A stretch of DNA of 64,000 nt from Moraxellaceae bacterium (GCA_024234595.1 JACKNZ010000011.1:56329-120328); one strand, 5' to 3'. Positions 1-8,437 are shown, numbered from the stretch's first letter. The notes: generated from the sequence alone by a model not told the origin. Translations and numbers: made by a program.

Positions 1-1
1 G

Positions 2-334
2 GGGCCTTTGTGCTACAAAATGAGATCATTCAGTAGTAATATTTTGATTAACAAATATCTTTACTATCTTCTTCAATCAAACAGTGAGTGCTTGCTCGGC
101 CTAAAAAAAGAAGGAGGCGTTCCAGCAATTAATAAATCCGATTTAGCTAAATTAGAAATCCCCATTCCACCCCTCACCGAACAAGCCCGCATCGTCGCCA
201 TTCTCGACAAATTTGATGCCCTCACCAACTCCATCACTCAAGGCTTACCGCGTGAAATTGAACTACGACAACAGCAATATGAATATTATCGGGATTTGTT
301 GTTGAGTTTTGCTAAGCCAAAAGAGTTAAGTTAA
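2..334 (+). CDS. hsdS: Type I restriction-modification specificity subunit HsdS, 3' part
   Basis: This is the C-terminal ~110 residues of an HsdS subunit, which recognises the target sequence and positions HsdM and HsdR on DNA. The frame is open to the left edge of the window, so the gene starts upstream and is partial only because of the window. The visible part has the conserved distal region typical of HsdS: a 'PIPPLTEQARIVAILDKFD' segment at the end of the second target-recognition domain, followed by a helical tail rich in Glu, Gln and Tyr that forms the conserved coiled-coil spacer. The next gene (Abi family) starts 2 nt after the stop codon, and hsdR lies further downstream, so hsdM is expected just upstream. 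Family assignment is confident; target specificity cannot be read from this part. Confidence 0.9.
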   Translation, partial: GPLCYKMRSFSSNILINKYLYYLLQSNSECLLGLKKEGGVPAINKSDLAKLEIPIPPLTEQARIVAILDKFDALTNSITQGLPREIELRQQQYEYYRDLLLSFAKPKELS

Positions 335-336
335 TC

Positions 337-1248
337 ATGAGTACACTGAAACCGCCAAAAGCATGGAAGTCTTTTGATGAACAGTTGGCGCAACTTAAAG
401 CACGCGGCTTACGAATAAATGACGATAAAAAAGCATTAGGCTACCTAAAAGCGATTGGTTATTATCGTTTGAGTGGCTATTTGTACTCCTTTCGCCAGTT
501 AGACCCCAACAATGCTATGTGTAGATTGGATGATTTTATACCCGACACTAACTTTGATGATGTAAGGCAGTTATATGTTTTTGACAAAAAATTAAGGCAA
601 CTGGCATTAGATGCACTGGAGCGCATCGAAATAGCCTTAAGAGTCAATATTTCCTATTCAATTGGACGCTATGACCCACTGGCACATACCCATCAACAGT
701 ATTTTGACCCTGCTTTTGACCATCAAAGCTGGTTAGCTAGGTATCAAGACATACTACAACGAGAAAGTAAAACAAGTTTTATTAAACATCACATGCAAAA
801 TTATACCGATTTGCCCGTTTGGGTGGGATGTGAAGTTTGGGATTTTGGTGCAATGTCTAAGTTGTATAAAGGCTTGATAGTAAAAGATAAAGATATCATT
901 GCAAAAATTTATCACCTGCCATCAGGTGCGCATTTAGAAACACATTTGCATGCCTTTAATTTTATTCGTAATATTTCAGCGCATCACGCCCGCTTGTGGA
1001 ACAAACCGATTACATTTAAGGCGCGGCTTAAAGGAATGGGTATTGAGTGGCAGAAGTTGGATGAAAGAAAACCATTTTTGTATTTTTGTTTAATGAAAAG
1101 GATGTTAGATATTATTTGTCCAGATTCGACATGGGGTCAACGATTTTTAGCTGTGCTAGACGAATTTCCAGCACTAAAAAATGGTGCAGTCAGTTTAGAA
1201 CATATGGGAATGATAGCTTCCCAAAAAAACTGGCAGTTATGGCAATAA
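337..1248 (+). CDS. Abi family (Abi_2, AbiD/AbiF-like) abortive infection protein
   Basis: This 303-residue protein matches the Abi_2 family, whose members abort phage infection in some hosts. The N-terminal part shows the family pattern 'YLKAIGYYRLSGYLYSF' (about residues 37-53), then 'FDKKLRQLALDALERIEIALR'-type helices, and near residues 211-221 the signature RNxxAHHARLW. R211, N212 and H216 give the RX4H motif of HEPN-type RNases, so an RNA-cleaving mechanism is a reasonable inference. The start ATG is 2 nt after the hsdS stop, so the two are translationally coupled. Its place between hsdS and hsdR suggests a backup defence linked to restriction. Activity is untested. Confidence 0.85.
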   Translation: MSTLKPPKAWKSFDEQLAQLKARGLRINDDKKALGYLKAIGYYRLSGYLYSFRQLDPNNAMCRLDDFIPDTNFDDVRQLYVFDKKLRQLALDALERIEIALRVNISYSIGRYDPLAHTHQQYFDPAFDHQSWLARYQDILQRESKTSFIKHHMQNYTDLPVWVGCEVWDFGAMSKLYKGLIVKDKDIIAKIYHLPSGAHLETHLHAFNFIRNISAHHARLWNKPITFKARLKGMGIEWQKLDERKPFLYFCLMKRMLDIICPDSTWGQRFLAVLDEFPALKNGAVSLEHMGMIASQKNWQLWQ

Positions 1249-1264
1249 TAAAGAAAATAGCAGC

Positions 1265-1318
1265 AAAAAAAAGCCCCTAGCCTTGAACCCCAACCACATG
1301 AGTTGGCAAAGCTAGGGG
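1265..1318 (-). terminator. Stem-loop with - strand U-tract between the Abi gene and hsdR
   Basis: CCCCTAGC (1274-1281) pairs with GCTAGGGG (1311-1318), and inside the loop CCAAC (1290-1294) pairs with GTTGG (1302-1306). Eight A residues lie at 1265-1272 on the + strand, so read on the - strand the stem is followed by a U8 tract: a good intrinsic terminator for transcription toward the Abi gene. On the + strand no T-tract follows. No - strand gene is seen to its right, so it may block antisense transcription or be a relic. Confidence 0.6.
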
Positions 1319-1323
1319 AGTTA

Positions 1324-1352
1324 TTGCCAATAATCCTAGCTTCTCATATAAA
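1324..1352 (+). promoter_or_regulatory. Sigma70-type promoter for the small ORF and hsdR
   Basis: TTGCCA (1324-1329) and TATAAA (1347-1352) are separated by exactly 17 nt. The box pair directly follows the stem-loop at 1265-1318 and precedes the ATG at 1380 by 27 nt. This gives hsdR a transcription start independent of the upstream hsdS and Abi genes. Confidence 0.6.
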
Positions 1353-1379
1353 ACGTGTCAAGTTTTAGGTGTTAAAAAC

Positions 1380-1577
1380 ATGCATCAAGTGGTCGTGTTG
1401 AGCTACCAAGACGTTCAAGCCATGCAAGCAGAGCTAGAGCAAGCACGCCGCGAAGCACTCGGCAAACAAATGATGGCCGACTTAATAGAGATTGCCCAAC
1501 TTGACAAGCAACATCACACAAAAAAGGGAACTGGAGTAACACATGACCGACTACAAAACCATCATCGAATCCAATAA
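1380..1577 (+). CDS. Small hypothetical protein overlapping the hsdR start
   Basis: This is a 65-codon frame with a plausible ribosome-binding site (TAGGTG, 9 nt upstream) and a well-formed promoter in front. Residues 12-46 form a charged, Ala/Glu/Gln-rich amphipathic helix of coiled-coil type; the last ~20 residues are His- and Lys-rich. The 3' end overlaps hsdR by 35 bp in another frame, which would couple translation of hsdR to it. I do not recognise a family. It could be a real small protein of the restriction locus, or a leader ORF whose translation sets hsdR expression. Confidence 0.5.
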   Translation: MHQVVVLSYQDVQAMQAELEQARREALGKQMMADLIEIAQLDKQHHTKKGTGVTHDRLQNHHRIQ

Positions 1578-4500
1578 TTTTATTGTGTTAGATAAATACA
1601 GCAAAGAATGGAAGGTTAGCGAAGGTTATCAAAGCGAATATGATTTAGAGCGTGAGTTTATTCAAGATCTAGTCAATCAAGGTTATGAATATCTGCCAAC
1701 CCTTAACAACTCACAAGCCATGCTTGCCAATGTACGCGAGCAATTACAAAGCCTTAATAACGTGGTGTTTTTGGAAAGCGAATGGCAACGTTTTGTTGAG
1801 GAGTATTTAGATAAAGCCAACGAAAATATTATCGACAAAACACGCAAGCTACACGATGACCATATTTACGACTTTGTGTTTGATAATGGCCGTATTCAAA
1901 ACATCTATTTACTCGACAAAAAAAATATCGTTCGTAACAAAGTGCAAGTGATTAAGCAATTTGAGCAAACTGGCACTCATGCTAACCGTTATGATGTCAC
2001 CGTGTTAGTTAATGGTTTGCCACTGGTGCAAATTGAGCTAAAAAAACGCGGCGTTGCCATTCGTGAAGCCTTTAATCAAATTCATCGCTATAGTAAAGAA
2101 AGCTTTAATAGCCAACATTCTTTGTATAAGTATTTACAACTGTTTGTTATTTCTAACGGCACAGACAGCCGCTATTTTGCCAATACCACGCAACGCAACA
2201 AAAACAGCTTTGACTTTACCATGAACTGGGCGAAAGCCGATAACAGCCTGATTAAAGACTTAAAAGATTTTACCGCCACGTTTTTTCAAAAAAATACCTT
2301 GCTCAATGTTTTATTACATTATTCGGTATTTGATGTGAGCAATACCTTGTTGGTGATGCGCCCTTATCAAATTGCCGCTACAGAGCGTATTTTGTGGAAA
2401 ATAAAAAGCAGCTTTGAAGCCAAAAACTGGAGCAAACCCGAAAGTGGTGGTTTTATTTGGCATACCACAGGGTCAGGTAAAACACTCACCAGTTTTAAAG
2501 CGGCACGTTTGGCCACAGAATTGAGCTTTATCGACAAAGTGTTTTTTGTGGTGGATAGAAAAGATTTAGACTATCAAACCATGAAGGAATATCAACGTTT
2601 TTCGCCCGATAGTGTTAATGGTTCTGATAGCACCGCAGGACTTAAGCAAAATTTAGATAAAGATGATAATAAGATTATTGTCACGACTATTCAGAAACTT
2701 AATAATCTGATGAAAAGTGATGAGCCTCTGCCAATTTATCATAAACAGGTGGTATTTATTTTTGATGAGTGTCACCGTAGCCAGTTTGGTGAAGCACAAA
2801 AGAATTTAAAAAAGAAATTTAAAAAATTTTGTCAGTTTGGTTTTACGGGTACGCCTATATTTCCGCAAAATGCCCTTGGTGCAGAAACCACCGCCAGCGT
2901 CTTTGGTCGTGAGTTGCATTCCTACGTGATTACTGATGCGATTCGTGATGAAAAAGTGCTGAAATTCAAAGTCGATTACAACGATGTGCGTCCACATTTT
3001 AAGGCGATTGAAACCGAGCAAGATGAGAAAAAACTAAGCGCAGCAGAAAACAGACAAGCCTTGTTGCACCCTCAACGTATCCGCGAAATTTCGCAATACA
3101 TTTTAAATAACTTTAGGCAAAAAACGCATCGTTTGCACATAAATGCCAAAGGCTTTAATGCCATGTTTGCCGTGAGTAGTGTCGAAGCAGCTACCCTGTA
3201 TTATGAGGCACTCAATGAGCTACAAAAAGGTCAAGATAAGACCTTAAAAATAGCGACTATTTTTTCGTTTGCAGCCAATGAAGCACAAGATGCCATAGGT
3301 GATATTCAGGACGAGAGTTTTGATGTTTCCGCCATGAACATGACTTCTAAAGAGTTTTTAAGTAAAGCGATTGCTGATTATAACGGACTCTTTAAAACTA
3401 ACTTTAGTGTCGATGCCAACGGCTTTCAAAACTATTATCGTGATTTAGCTCAACGTGTTAAATCCAAAGAAATAGATTTATTGATTGTCGTGGGTATGTT
3501 TTTGACAGGCTTTGATGCACCTACGCTAAACACCTTATTTGTGGATAAAAATTTACGTTATCACGGCTTAATGCAAGCGTATTCACGTACCAATCGTATT
3601 TACGATGCTACTAAAACCTTTGGTAATATCGTTACTTTTAGAGATTTGGAACAGGCCACCGTTGATGCTATTACGCTTTTTGGTGATAAAAATACTAAAA
3701 ACGTCGTATTAGAAAAAAGCTATCAGGAATACATGGAGGGCTTTGCCGATATAGTCACGGGTGAAGCTCGACGTGGTTTTATGGATGTCGTCAATGAGTT
3801 GGAACAACGCTTTCCAGACCCAACGGCCATTGAAAAAGAAGCCGATAAAAAAGACTTTGCCAAACTATTTGGCGAGTATTTGCGTGTCGAAAACATCTTA
3901 CAAAATTATGATGAATTTGCCTGTTTAAAAGCTCTACAACAGTTAGATATAAATGATGCTGCCGCCGTTGAAATATTTAAAGCACAACATTATTTGGACG
4001 ATACAAAGTTTGCTGAGTTACAGGCTATACACCTGCCTTCTGAGCGTCAAATTCAAGATTATCGTTCTACCTACAACGATATTCGTGATTGGCAGCGTCG
4101 TCAAAAATTAGCTGAGGAAAAAGAACAGTCTCCCATTGACTGGGGAGATGTTGTATTTGAGGTGGACTTACTAAAATCGCAAGAAATCAATCTAGATTAT
4201 ATTTTGGAATTGATTTTTGAACACAACAAAAAAAGCAAAAACAAAGCTGAGTTAGTGGATGAAGTGCGCCGCCTGATTCGGTCTAGCCTAGGTAATCGTG
4301 CCAAAGAAAGCCTAATGGTTGATTTTATTAACCAAACAAACCTAGATCAAATTAGCGAAAAAGCCAACGTGATTGCGGCATTTTTTACGTTTGCTCAATT
4401 TGAACAGCAACGAGAAGCGCAAGAACTTATTGCCTCAGAGTGTTTAAATGTTGAAGCGGCACACCGCTATATTAACAACTCGCTCAAACGTGAATATGCC

Positions 4501-4641
4501 AGTGATGCAGGTACAGAGCTTAATGCCATATTGCCCAAAATGAGTCCGTTAAATCCGCAATACTTGACTAAAAAACAAAGTGTTTTTCAAAAAATCTCCG
4601 TGTTTGTAGAAAAGTTTAAAGGAGTAGGTGGTAACATTTAG
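1543..4641 (+). CDS. hsdR: Type I restriction endonuclease subunit R (HsdR)
   Basis: HsdR is the ATP-dependent translocase and nuclease of the type I complex. The 1032-residue protein has an N-terminal PD-(D/E)xK nuclease domain with D151 and E165-L-K167, then a superfamily 2 helicase core: Walker A 'HTTGSGKT' at 307-314, Walker B 'DECH' at 408-411, motif III 'GFTGTP' at 433-438, and a C-terminal motif VI 'AYSRTNR'. The ~300-residue helical C-terminus is the usual HsdM-binding region. Length is normal and no frame break is seen, so the protein should be active. The start ATG has GGAG 9 nt upstream and lies inside the preceding small ORF. The HsdS and Abi genes upstream define the locus. Confidence 0.95.
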   Translation: MTDYKTIIESNNFIVLDKYSKEWKVSEGYQSEYDLEREFIQDLVNQGYEYLPTLNNSQAMLANVREQLQSLNNVVFLESEWQRFVEEYLDKANENIIDKTRKLHDDHIYDFVFDNGRIQNIYLLDKKNIVRNKVQVIKQFEQTGTHANRYDVTVLVNGLPLVQIELKKRGVAIREAFNQIHRYSKESFNSQHSLYKYLQLFVISNGTDSRYFANTTQRNKNSFDFTMNWAKADNSLIKDLKDFTATFFQKNTLLNVLLHYSVFDVSNTLLVMRPYQIAATERILWKIKSSFEAKNWSKPESGGFIWHTTGSGKTLTSFKAARLATELSFIDKVFFVVDRKDLDYQTMKEYQRFSPDSVNGSDSTAGLKQNLDKDDNKIIVTTIQKLNNLMKSDEPLPIYHKQVVFIFDECHRSQFGEAQKNLKKKFKKFCQFGFTGTPIFPQNALGAETTASVFGRELHSYVITDAIRDEKVLKFKVDYNDVRPHFKAIETEQDEKKLSAAENRQALLHPQRIREISQYILNNFRQKTHRLHINAKGFNAMFAVSSVEAATLYYEALNELQKGQDKTLKIATIFSFAANEAQDAIGDIQDESFDVSAMNMTSKEFLSKAIADYNGLFKTNFSVDANGFQNYYRDLAQRVKSKEIDLLIVVGMFLTGFDAPTLNTLFVDKNLRYHGLMQAYSRTNRIYDATKTFGNIVTFRDLEQATVDAITLFGDKNTKNVVLEKSYQEYMEGFADIVTGEARRGFMDVVNELEQRFPDPTAIEKEADKKDFAKLFGEYLRVENILQNYDEFACLKALQQLDINDAAAVEIFKAQHYLDDTKFAELQAIHLPSERQIQDYRSTYNDIRDWQRRQKLAEEKEQSPIDWGDVVFEVDLLKSQEINLDYILELIFEHNKKSKNKAELVDEVRRLIRSSLGNRAKESLMVDFINQTNLDQISEKANVIAAFFTFAQFEQQREAQELIASECLNVEAAHRYINNSLKREYASDAGTELNAILPKMSPLNPQYLTKKQSVFQKISVFVEKFKGVGGNI

Positions 4642-4690
4642 TACAATTAATCTCTCATTTAAAACACGACAAAACACATAGGAACATAAC

Positions 4691-5740
4691 ATGCTAGAAA
4701 AGGACAACCCAATCAGCGAATTTCGCTTTATTGGCACAGGCACGCAATACTTCGGCATTTGGATAGTCAATTTATTGCTCAGTATTTTAACGCTGGGTAT
4801 TTACTCGGCATGGGCAAAAGTACGCCGCCAACAGTTTTTTTATCAACATACCCTGTTAAATGAGCATCGTTTTGATTATACAGGCGACCCAATTCGGATT
4901 TTAATTGGACGTATTGTCGCGGTGGCAATATTGGCTTTTCAGTCAGTGACCCAAAGTTTTAGTGTCGAGTTGGCCAGTGCTATTGGTATTATCATTTTTT
5001 TAATTTTTCCGTGGCTTATCAAACAAACCTATGTCTTTACCGCGCGTAATAGCCGTTATCGAAATATTCGTTTTCATTTTACGGGCAATTTATTAGGTGC
5101 ATATATTGTTTATATTTTATGGCCATTGCTTGCGGTCATTACCTTGGGCTTGTTAACGCCTTTTGCCCATTATGCCCACAAACAGTATTTTTTTGAATGT
5201 ATGCGTTATGGCAAGCACAAGGTAAAGCTGAGTCTAAAAGCAGGTCAGATTTATGGTGTATATTTTAAATCTGGCTTGTTATTTATTGGCTTATTTATGG
5301 CCGCTGCACTATTACTCTATATGCTCAATATGGGTAAAAGTTTTAATGTGCTAATCAACAAGCAGGCGGCCAAAGATATGGTTGGTTTTGCTTTTGTTGT
5401 GCCCTTGTTGCTGTTTATCCCTTTAGTGACATATAGTTTTTTTAATGCCCAAATAACTAATCTTGTTTGGTCGAATATCTCAATAGCTAACAATCAATTT
5501 CGCTCAACCATTACAACCACAGGCCTGCTGTGGATTAGTGTTAGTAACTGGCTGTTGTTGGTATTAACGGCAGGTTTGTTTCATCCGTGGGCAAAAGTTC
5601 GCATGACTAAATACCGTCTCGAAAATATGTCAGTCGCTTGGGTGGGTAATCCCGATGAGTTAATGGGGGCTAGCCAACAAGATAGCTCGGCAATGGGCGA
5701 AGAAGTAGCCGACTTTTTGGGTTTTGATTTATCATTATGA
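4691..5740 (+). CDS. DUF898 (YjgN-like) integral membrane protein
   Basis: This 349-residue multi-pass membrane protein matches the DUF898/YjgN family, whose function is unknown. About eight hydrophobic segments are visible. A motif of the type G-(I/L)-x-x-P/A-W/F-A-K-V-R recurs: 'GIYSAWAKVRRQQFF' near residue 36, 'GLLTPFAHYAHKQYF' near 154 and 'GLFHPWAKVRMTKYR' near 297, suggesting internal duplication. The stop overlaps the start of the M48 peptidase by 4 nt (ATGA), so the two are co-translated. A ribosome-binding site AGGAA precedes the ATG. It lies 49 nt after hsdR but is probably unrelated to it. Confidence 0.85.
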   Translation: MLEKDNPISEFRFIGTGTQYFGIWIVNLLLSILTLGIYSAWAKVRRQQFFYQHTLLNEHRFDYTGDPIRILIGRIVAVAILAFQSVTQSFSVELASAIGIIIFLIFPWLIKQTYVFTARNSRYRNIRFHFTGNLLGAYIVYILWPLLAVITLGLLTPFAHYAHKQYFFECMRYGKHKVKLSLKAGQIYGVYFKSGLLFIGLFMAAALLLYMLNMGKSFNVLINKQAAKDMVGFAFVVPLLLFIPLVTYSFFNAQITNLVWSNISIANNQFRSTITTTGLLWISVSNWLLLVLTAGLFHPWAKVRMTKYRLENMSVAWVGNPDELMGASQQDSSAMGEEVADFLGFDLSL

Positions 5741-6729
5741 CTATCAGCGTCAGATATTACGATGGCATCACCGCCGCCGCACAGGTGGCAGTGTTATCGG
5801 CAGAGGGCGATGTAGTCTTGCTCACTGTCGCAGATAAAACCCAGCGTTATTCGCTTAAAAAGCTCAAAATAAATCCCCAGCTTGGTCATGTGTTTCCTAC
5901 TATTGACCTGCCAGATGAGGGCTACATAGAGTTATTACAAGCCGATGTTCCAGCGTGGTTGTTGCCACACAAGCATCAGCGTCTATTTTGGCAGCGATTG
6001 TGGCATTGGGAAAACAAATTACATTATATTGCCCTGAGTATGCTTGGTATTTTGGCTTTTGCCTATGTATTGGTGACTTATGGCATTCCCAAAATGGCAC
6101 AAGGCGTTGCTAATAGTTTGCCGCCAGCTACCGAGCAGGTGTTGGCACAACATACCCTCAAAAGTTTAGATTATGTGTTGTTTCAACCTACAAAAGTGCC
6201 AATCGCTAAACAACAACACATTCAACAGCTATTTAAGCAACGCTTGCAACCTGCTGCGCACATTAACTTAGTGTTTAGAGACAGTGAAATTGGCGCAAAT
6301 GCCTTGGCTTTGCCAAATGGCACCATTGTCATAACAGACGATTTAGTCAGCCTCGCCAAAAACGACAACGAACTATTAGCTGTGTTAGCGCATGAGCTTG
6401 GCCATGTACAGGCACGACACGGCTTGCGCTCCGCTTTATCTGCAGCAGGTTTAGGCATTATGGTGAGTACATTAACGGGTGATGTTGAAAGTACGATTGC
6501 TGCTATTCCTACCGTATTTTTGCAGCTTAGCTATAGCCGTGATTTTGAGCGCGAAGCCGACCAATTTGCTTATGATACGATGCTAAAACATGACATTCCC
6601 TTGCATTATTTTGCAGATATTTTGCTTAGCCTTGCCAGTCAACATAACGCAAACTCAGAGGCAAATGACTATCAGCAAACTCATCCTAACGTCCAAGAGC
6701 GTATTCAGCCCTTTTTAAAAGCACAATAG
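5737..6729 (+). CDS. M48 family metallopeptidase, membrane-anchored
   Basis: This is a zinc metallopeptidase with HELGH at residues 219-223 (H219 and H223 as zinc ligands, E220 as catalytic base) and the downstream ligand E273 in 'FEREAD'. One transmembrane segment lies near residues 95-115 after a ~90-residue cytoplasmic N-terminal domain, so the peptidase domain should face the periplasm. M48 enzymes such as BepA, LoiP and HtpX act in envelope quality control. The gene overlaps the DUF898 gene by 4 nt, implying that the membrane protein is its partner or substrate. Substrate is unknown. Confidence 0.88.
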   Translation: MTISVRYYDGITAAAQVAVLSAEGDVVLLTVADKTQRYSLKKLKINPQLGHVFPTIDLPDEGYIELLQADVPAWLLPHKHQRLFWQRLWHWENKLHYIALSMLGILAFAYVLVTYGIPKMAQGVANSLPPATEQVLAQHTLKSLDYVLFQPTKVPIAKQQHIQQLFKQRLQPAAHINLVFRDSEIGANALALPNGTIVITDDLVSLAKNDNELLAVLAHELGHVQARHGLRSALSAAGLGIMVSTLTGDVESTIAAIPTVFLQLSYSRDFEREADQFAYDTMLKHDIPLHYFADILLSLASQHNANSEANDYQQTHPNVQERIQPFLKAQ

Positions 6730-6738
6730 GTAATTTTT

Positions 6739-7413
6739 ATGAAAGATTTTATGATTGCTCCCTCCATTTTGTCTGCTGACTTTGCTCGTTTGGGGCAAGA
6801 AGTCGATGCCGTATTAGCCGCAGGGGCAGATTGGGTACATTTTGATGTCATGGATAATCATTATGTGCCTAACTTAACGGTTGGTTCAATGGTCTGTAAA
6901 GCCCTACGCAAATATGGCGTTACCGCTCCTATAGATGTGCATTTAATGGTCAGTCCTGTCGATAGAATCATTGGTGATTTTATTGAGGCAGGTGCGAGTT
7001 ACATTACTTTTCATCCCGAAGCATCTGAGCACATTGACCGCTCTTTACAGTTAATTAAAAGTGGTGGCTGCAAAGCGGGATTGGTATTTAATCCAGCAAC
7101 ACCCTTGCATTATTTGGATTATGTGTTAGATAAGATAGATATGGTGCTGTTGATGAGTGTCAATCCAGGATTTGGCGGTCAAAAATTTATCCCCAAAACC
7201 CTCGACAAAATTACACAAGTTCGCCGCATCATTGATAACAGTGGCTTGGATATCCGTTTAGAAGTCGATGGTGGTGTGACGACCCAGAATATTCGTCAAA
7301 TTGCTCAAGCAGGGGCAGACAGCTTTGTGGCAGGTTCAGCGATTTTTGGTGCGGACAGTTATCAACAAGCCATTCACACTATGCGTCAGGAGTTGGCTTT
7401 AGTGACTCGTTAA
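6739..7413 (+). CDS. rpe: Ribulose-phosphate 3-epimerase
   Basis: Rpe interconverts D-ribulose 5-phosphate and D-xylulose 5-phosphate in the pentose phosphate pathway. The 224-residue TIM barrel shows the family motifs in order: 'APSILSADF' at the N-terminus, 'HFDVMDNHYVPNLT' near residue 34 with metal-binding His and Asp, 'DVHLMV' near residue 70, 'MSVNPGFGGQKF' near 140, and 'EVDGGV' near 175 with the second catalytic Asp. It starts 9 nt after the M48 gene, so it may be read through from that unit, and it precedes gph as in other Pseudomonadales. Confidence 0.97.
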   Translation: MKDFMIAPSILSADFARLGQEVDAVLAAGADWVHFDVMDNHYVPNLTVGSMVCKALRKYGVTAPIDVHLMVSPVDRIIGDFIEAGASYITFHPEASEHIDRSLQLIKSGGCKAGLVFNPATPLHYLDYVLDKIDMVLLMSVNPGFGGQKFIPKTLDKITQVRRIIDNSGLDIRLEVDGGVTTQNIRQIAQAGADSFVAGSAIFGADSYQQAIHTMRQELALVTR

Positions 7414-7462
7414 TAACAAGCTTTAAATTTCAACTCATTATCATTGTATTAGGGAATCATCT

Positions 7463-8128
7463 ATGGAATTTAATAAAATTGGTTTTACACCCAAATTAGT
7501 GATTTTTGATTTAGATGGTACATTGGTTGATTCAGCCAGTGATATTCAATATGCCTTAAATAATGCCTTGTCAGAAATGGGCTTAGAAACAGTCTCCGAA
7601 TATGAGGTGCGTCGTTGGGTAGGGCGCGGTGCCTCGCGTTTGGTGTCTTGTGTCTTAGATGCAAAACATTATCGCAAAGAGTTGCATGATGAGTTGCTGG
7701 CGGTATTTATGCGCCATTATCAAGCTGAGGTTTGTGTTAATAGTCAAGTATATGAAGGAGTTGCTGAGTTTATTGCAGCCTGTCAACAAGCTAACATTAA
7801 AATGGCTTGTGTCACTAATAAGCCATATGCACCAGCTAAAGACTTATTAGCAGCTCTTAATATATTGCAGCCTTTTCAATTATTAGTTGGTGGCGATACC
7901 TTACCGCATAAAAAGCCACATCCTGAACCTTTGTTACATTGTTTACGTTATTTTGAAGTCTCTGCTCAGGAGGCTTTAGTATTAGGTGATTCACGTAATG
8001 ATGTTGAGGCTGCTTTGGCCGCACACATCCCATGCGTCGCGGTTAGCTATGGTTATAATCATGGTGAGCCGATAGAAGCCTGTAAACCTGAGTGGATTGT
8101 TGATTCTTTACGCGACCTGATTGCTTAA
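7463..8128 (+). CDS. gph: Phosphoglycolate phosphatase, HAD superfamily
   Basis: Gph dephosphorylates 2-phosphoglycolate, a by-product of DNA end repair and oxidative damage. The 221-residue protein has HAD motif I 'FDLDGTLVDS' near residue 15 (nucleophile and acid-base Asp), motif II 'VTNKP' near 115, the Lys of motif III in 'PHKKPHPEP' near 150, and motif IV 'GDSRNDVEAA' near 175. The cap domain between motifs I and II is of the Gph size. It follows rpe by 49 nt and precedes trpE, the order known in pseudomonads. Some related HAD enzymes have broader substrates, so the exact substrate is inferred from context. Confidence 0.9.
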   Translation: MEFNKIGFTPKLVIFDLDGTLVDSASDIQYALNNALSEMGLETVSEYEVRRWVGRGASRLVSCVLDAKHYRKELHDELLAVFMRHYQAEVCVNSQVYEGVAEFIAACQQANIKMACVTNKPYAPAKDLLAALNILQPFQLLVGGDTLPHKKPHPEPLLHCLRYFEVSAQEALVLGDSRNDVEAALAAHIPCVAVSYGYNHGEPIEACKPEWIVDSLRDLIA

Positions 8129-8437
8129 ATTCAGAGCTTATAAGTTTTAAAGCCACTAATTTGCGCTAGAATCAATGTTTGTCGTTTAGGACTGACGCGG
8201 TTATCGCTTATTTGTTCGCATTTCAACCGTTTTTAACGGTTTTATGTTCACAAAACGCGATAATTTCGGTGAAATGCGTAAGTCCTGAGTTGATTCTAGC
8301 CTCAAGTTAATTTAATGTTATCTCTTATCTTTTTTGCTCAATGGTTTAGTCTCATGTGTTTACCCCTAAGTTGGCGATGGCGCGTCTAGTTCCATAGTTA
8401 ATACTGTTTTAATTAGCCAAAATATTAGGGTGTTATT
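8129..8437. other. Intergenic region between gph and trpE
   Basis: This 309-nt gap is largely occupied by the long palindromic repeat element at 8165-8300, listed separately. Between it and trpE lies a weak candidate promoter (TTGGCG 8371-8376, 18 nt, TAGTTA 8395-8400). No Trp-codon-rich leader ORF or attenuator typical of trp operons is visible. Confidence 0.6.
8165..8300. repeat. Long palindromic repeat, copy A of a dispersed family
   Basis: GCTAGAATCAA (8165-8175) and TTGATTCTAGC (8290-8300) form 11-bp perfect terminal inverted repeats. Nested inside are AGGACT/AGTCCT (8188-8193/8281-8286), ACTGACGC/GCGTAAGT core ends (8191-8198/8276-8283), TTATCGC/GCGATAA and CGCATTTC/GAAATGCG. The reverse complement of the 93-nt core aligns almost without gaps to 42286-42377, and a central-deletion form lies at 63874-63935. 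No coding capacity is seen, so a MITE-like or REP-like element is likely. Confidence 0.75.

Noticed and set aside
1086..1280. A 64-codon + strand frame at the end of the Abi gene
   Set aside because: It lies almost wholly inside the Abi gene in another frame, with no ribosome-binding site and low-complexity Lys-rich end.
8374..8401. Short ORF (ATGGCGCGTCTAGTTCCATAG) upstream of trpE as a trp leader peptide
   Set aside because: It has no Trp codon and no ribosome-binding site, and no terminator hairpin follows.
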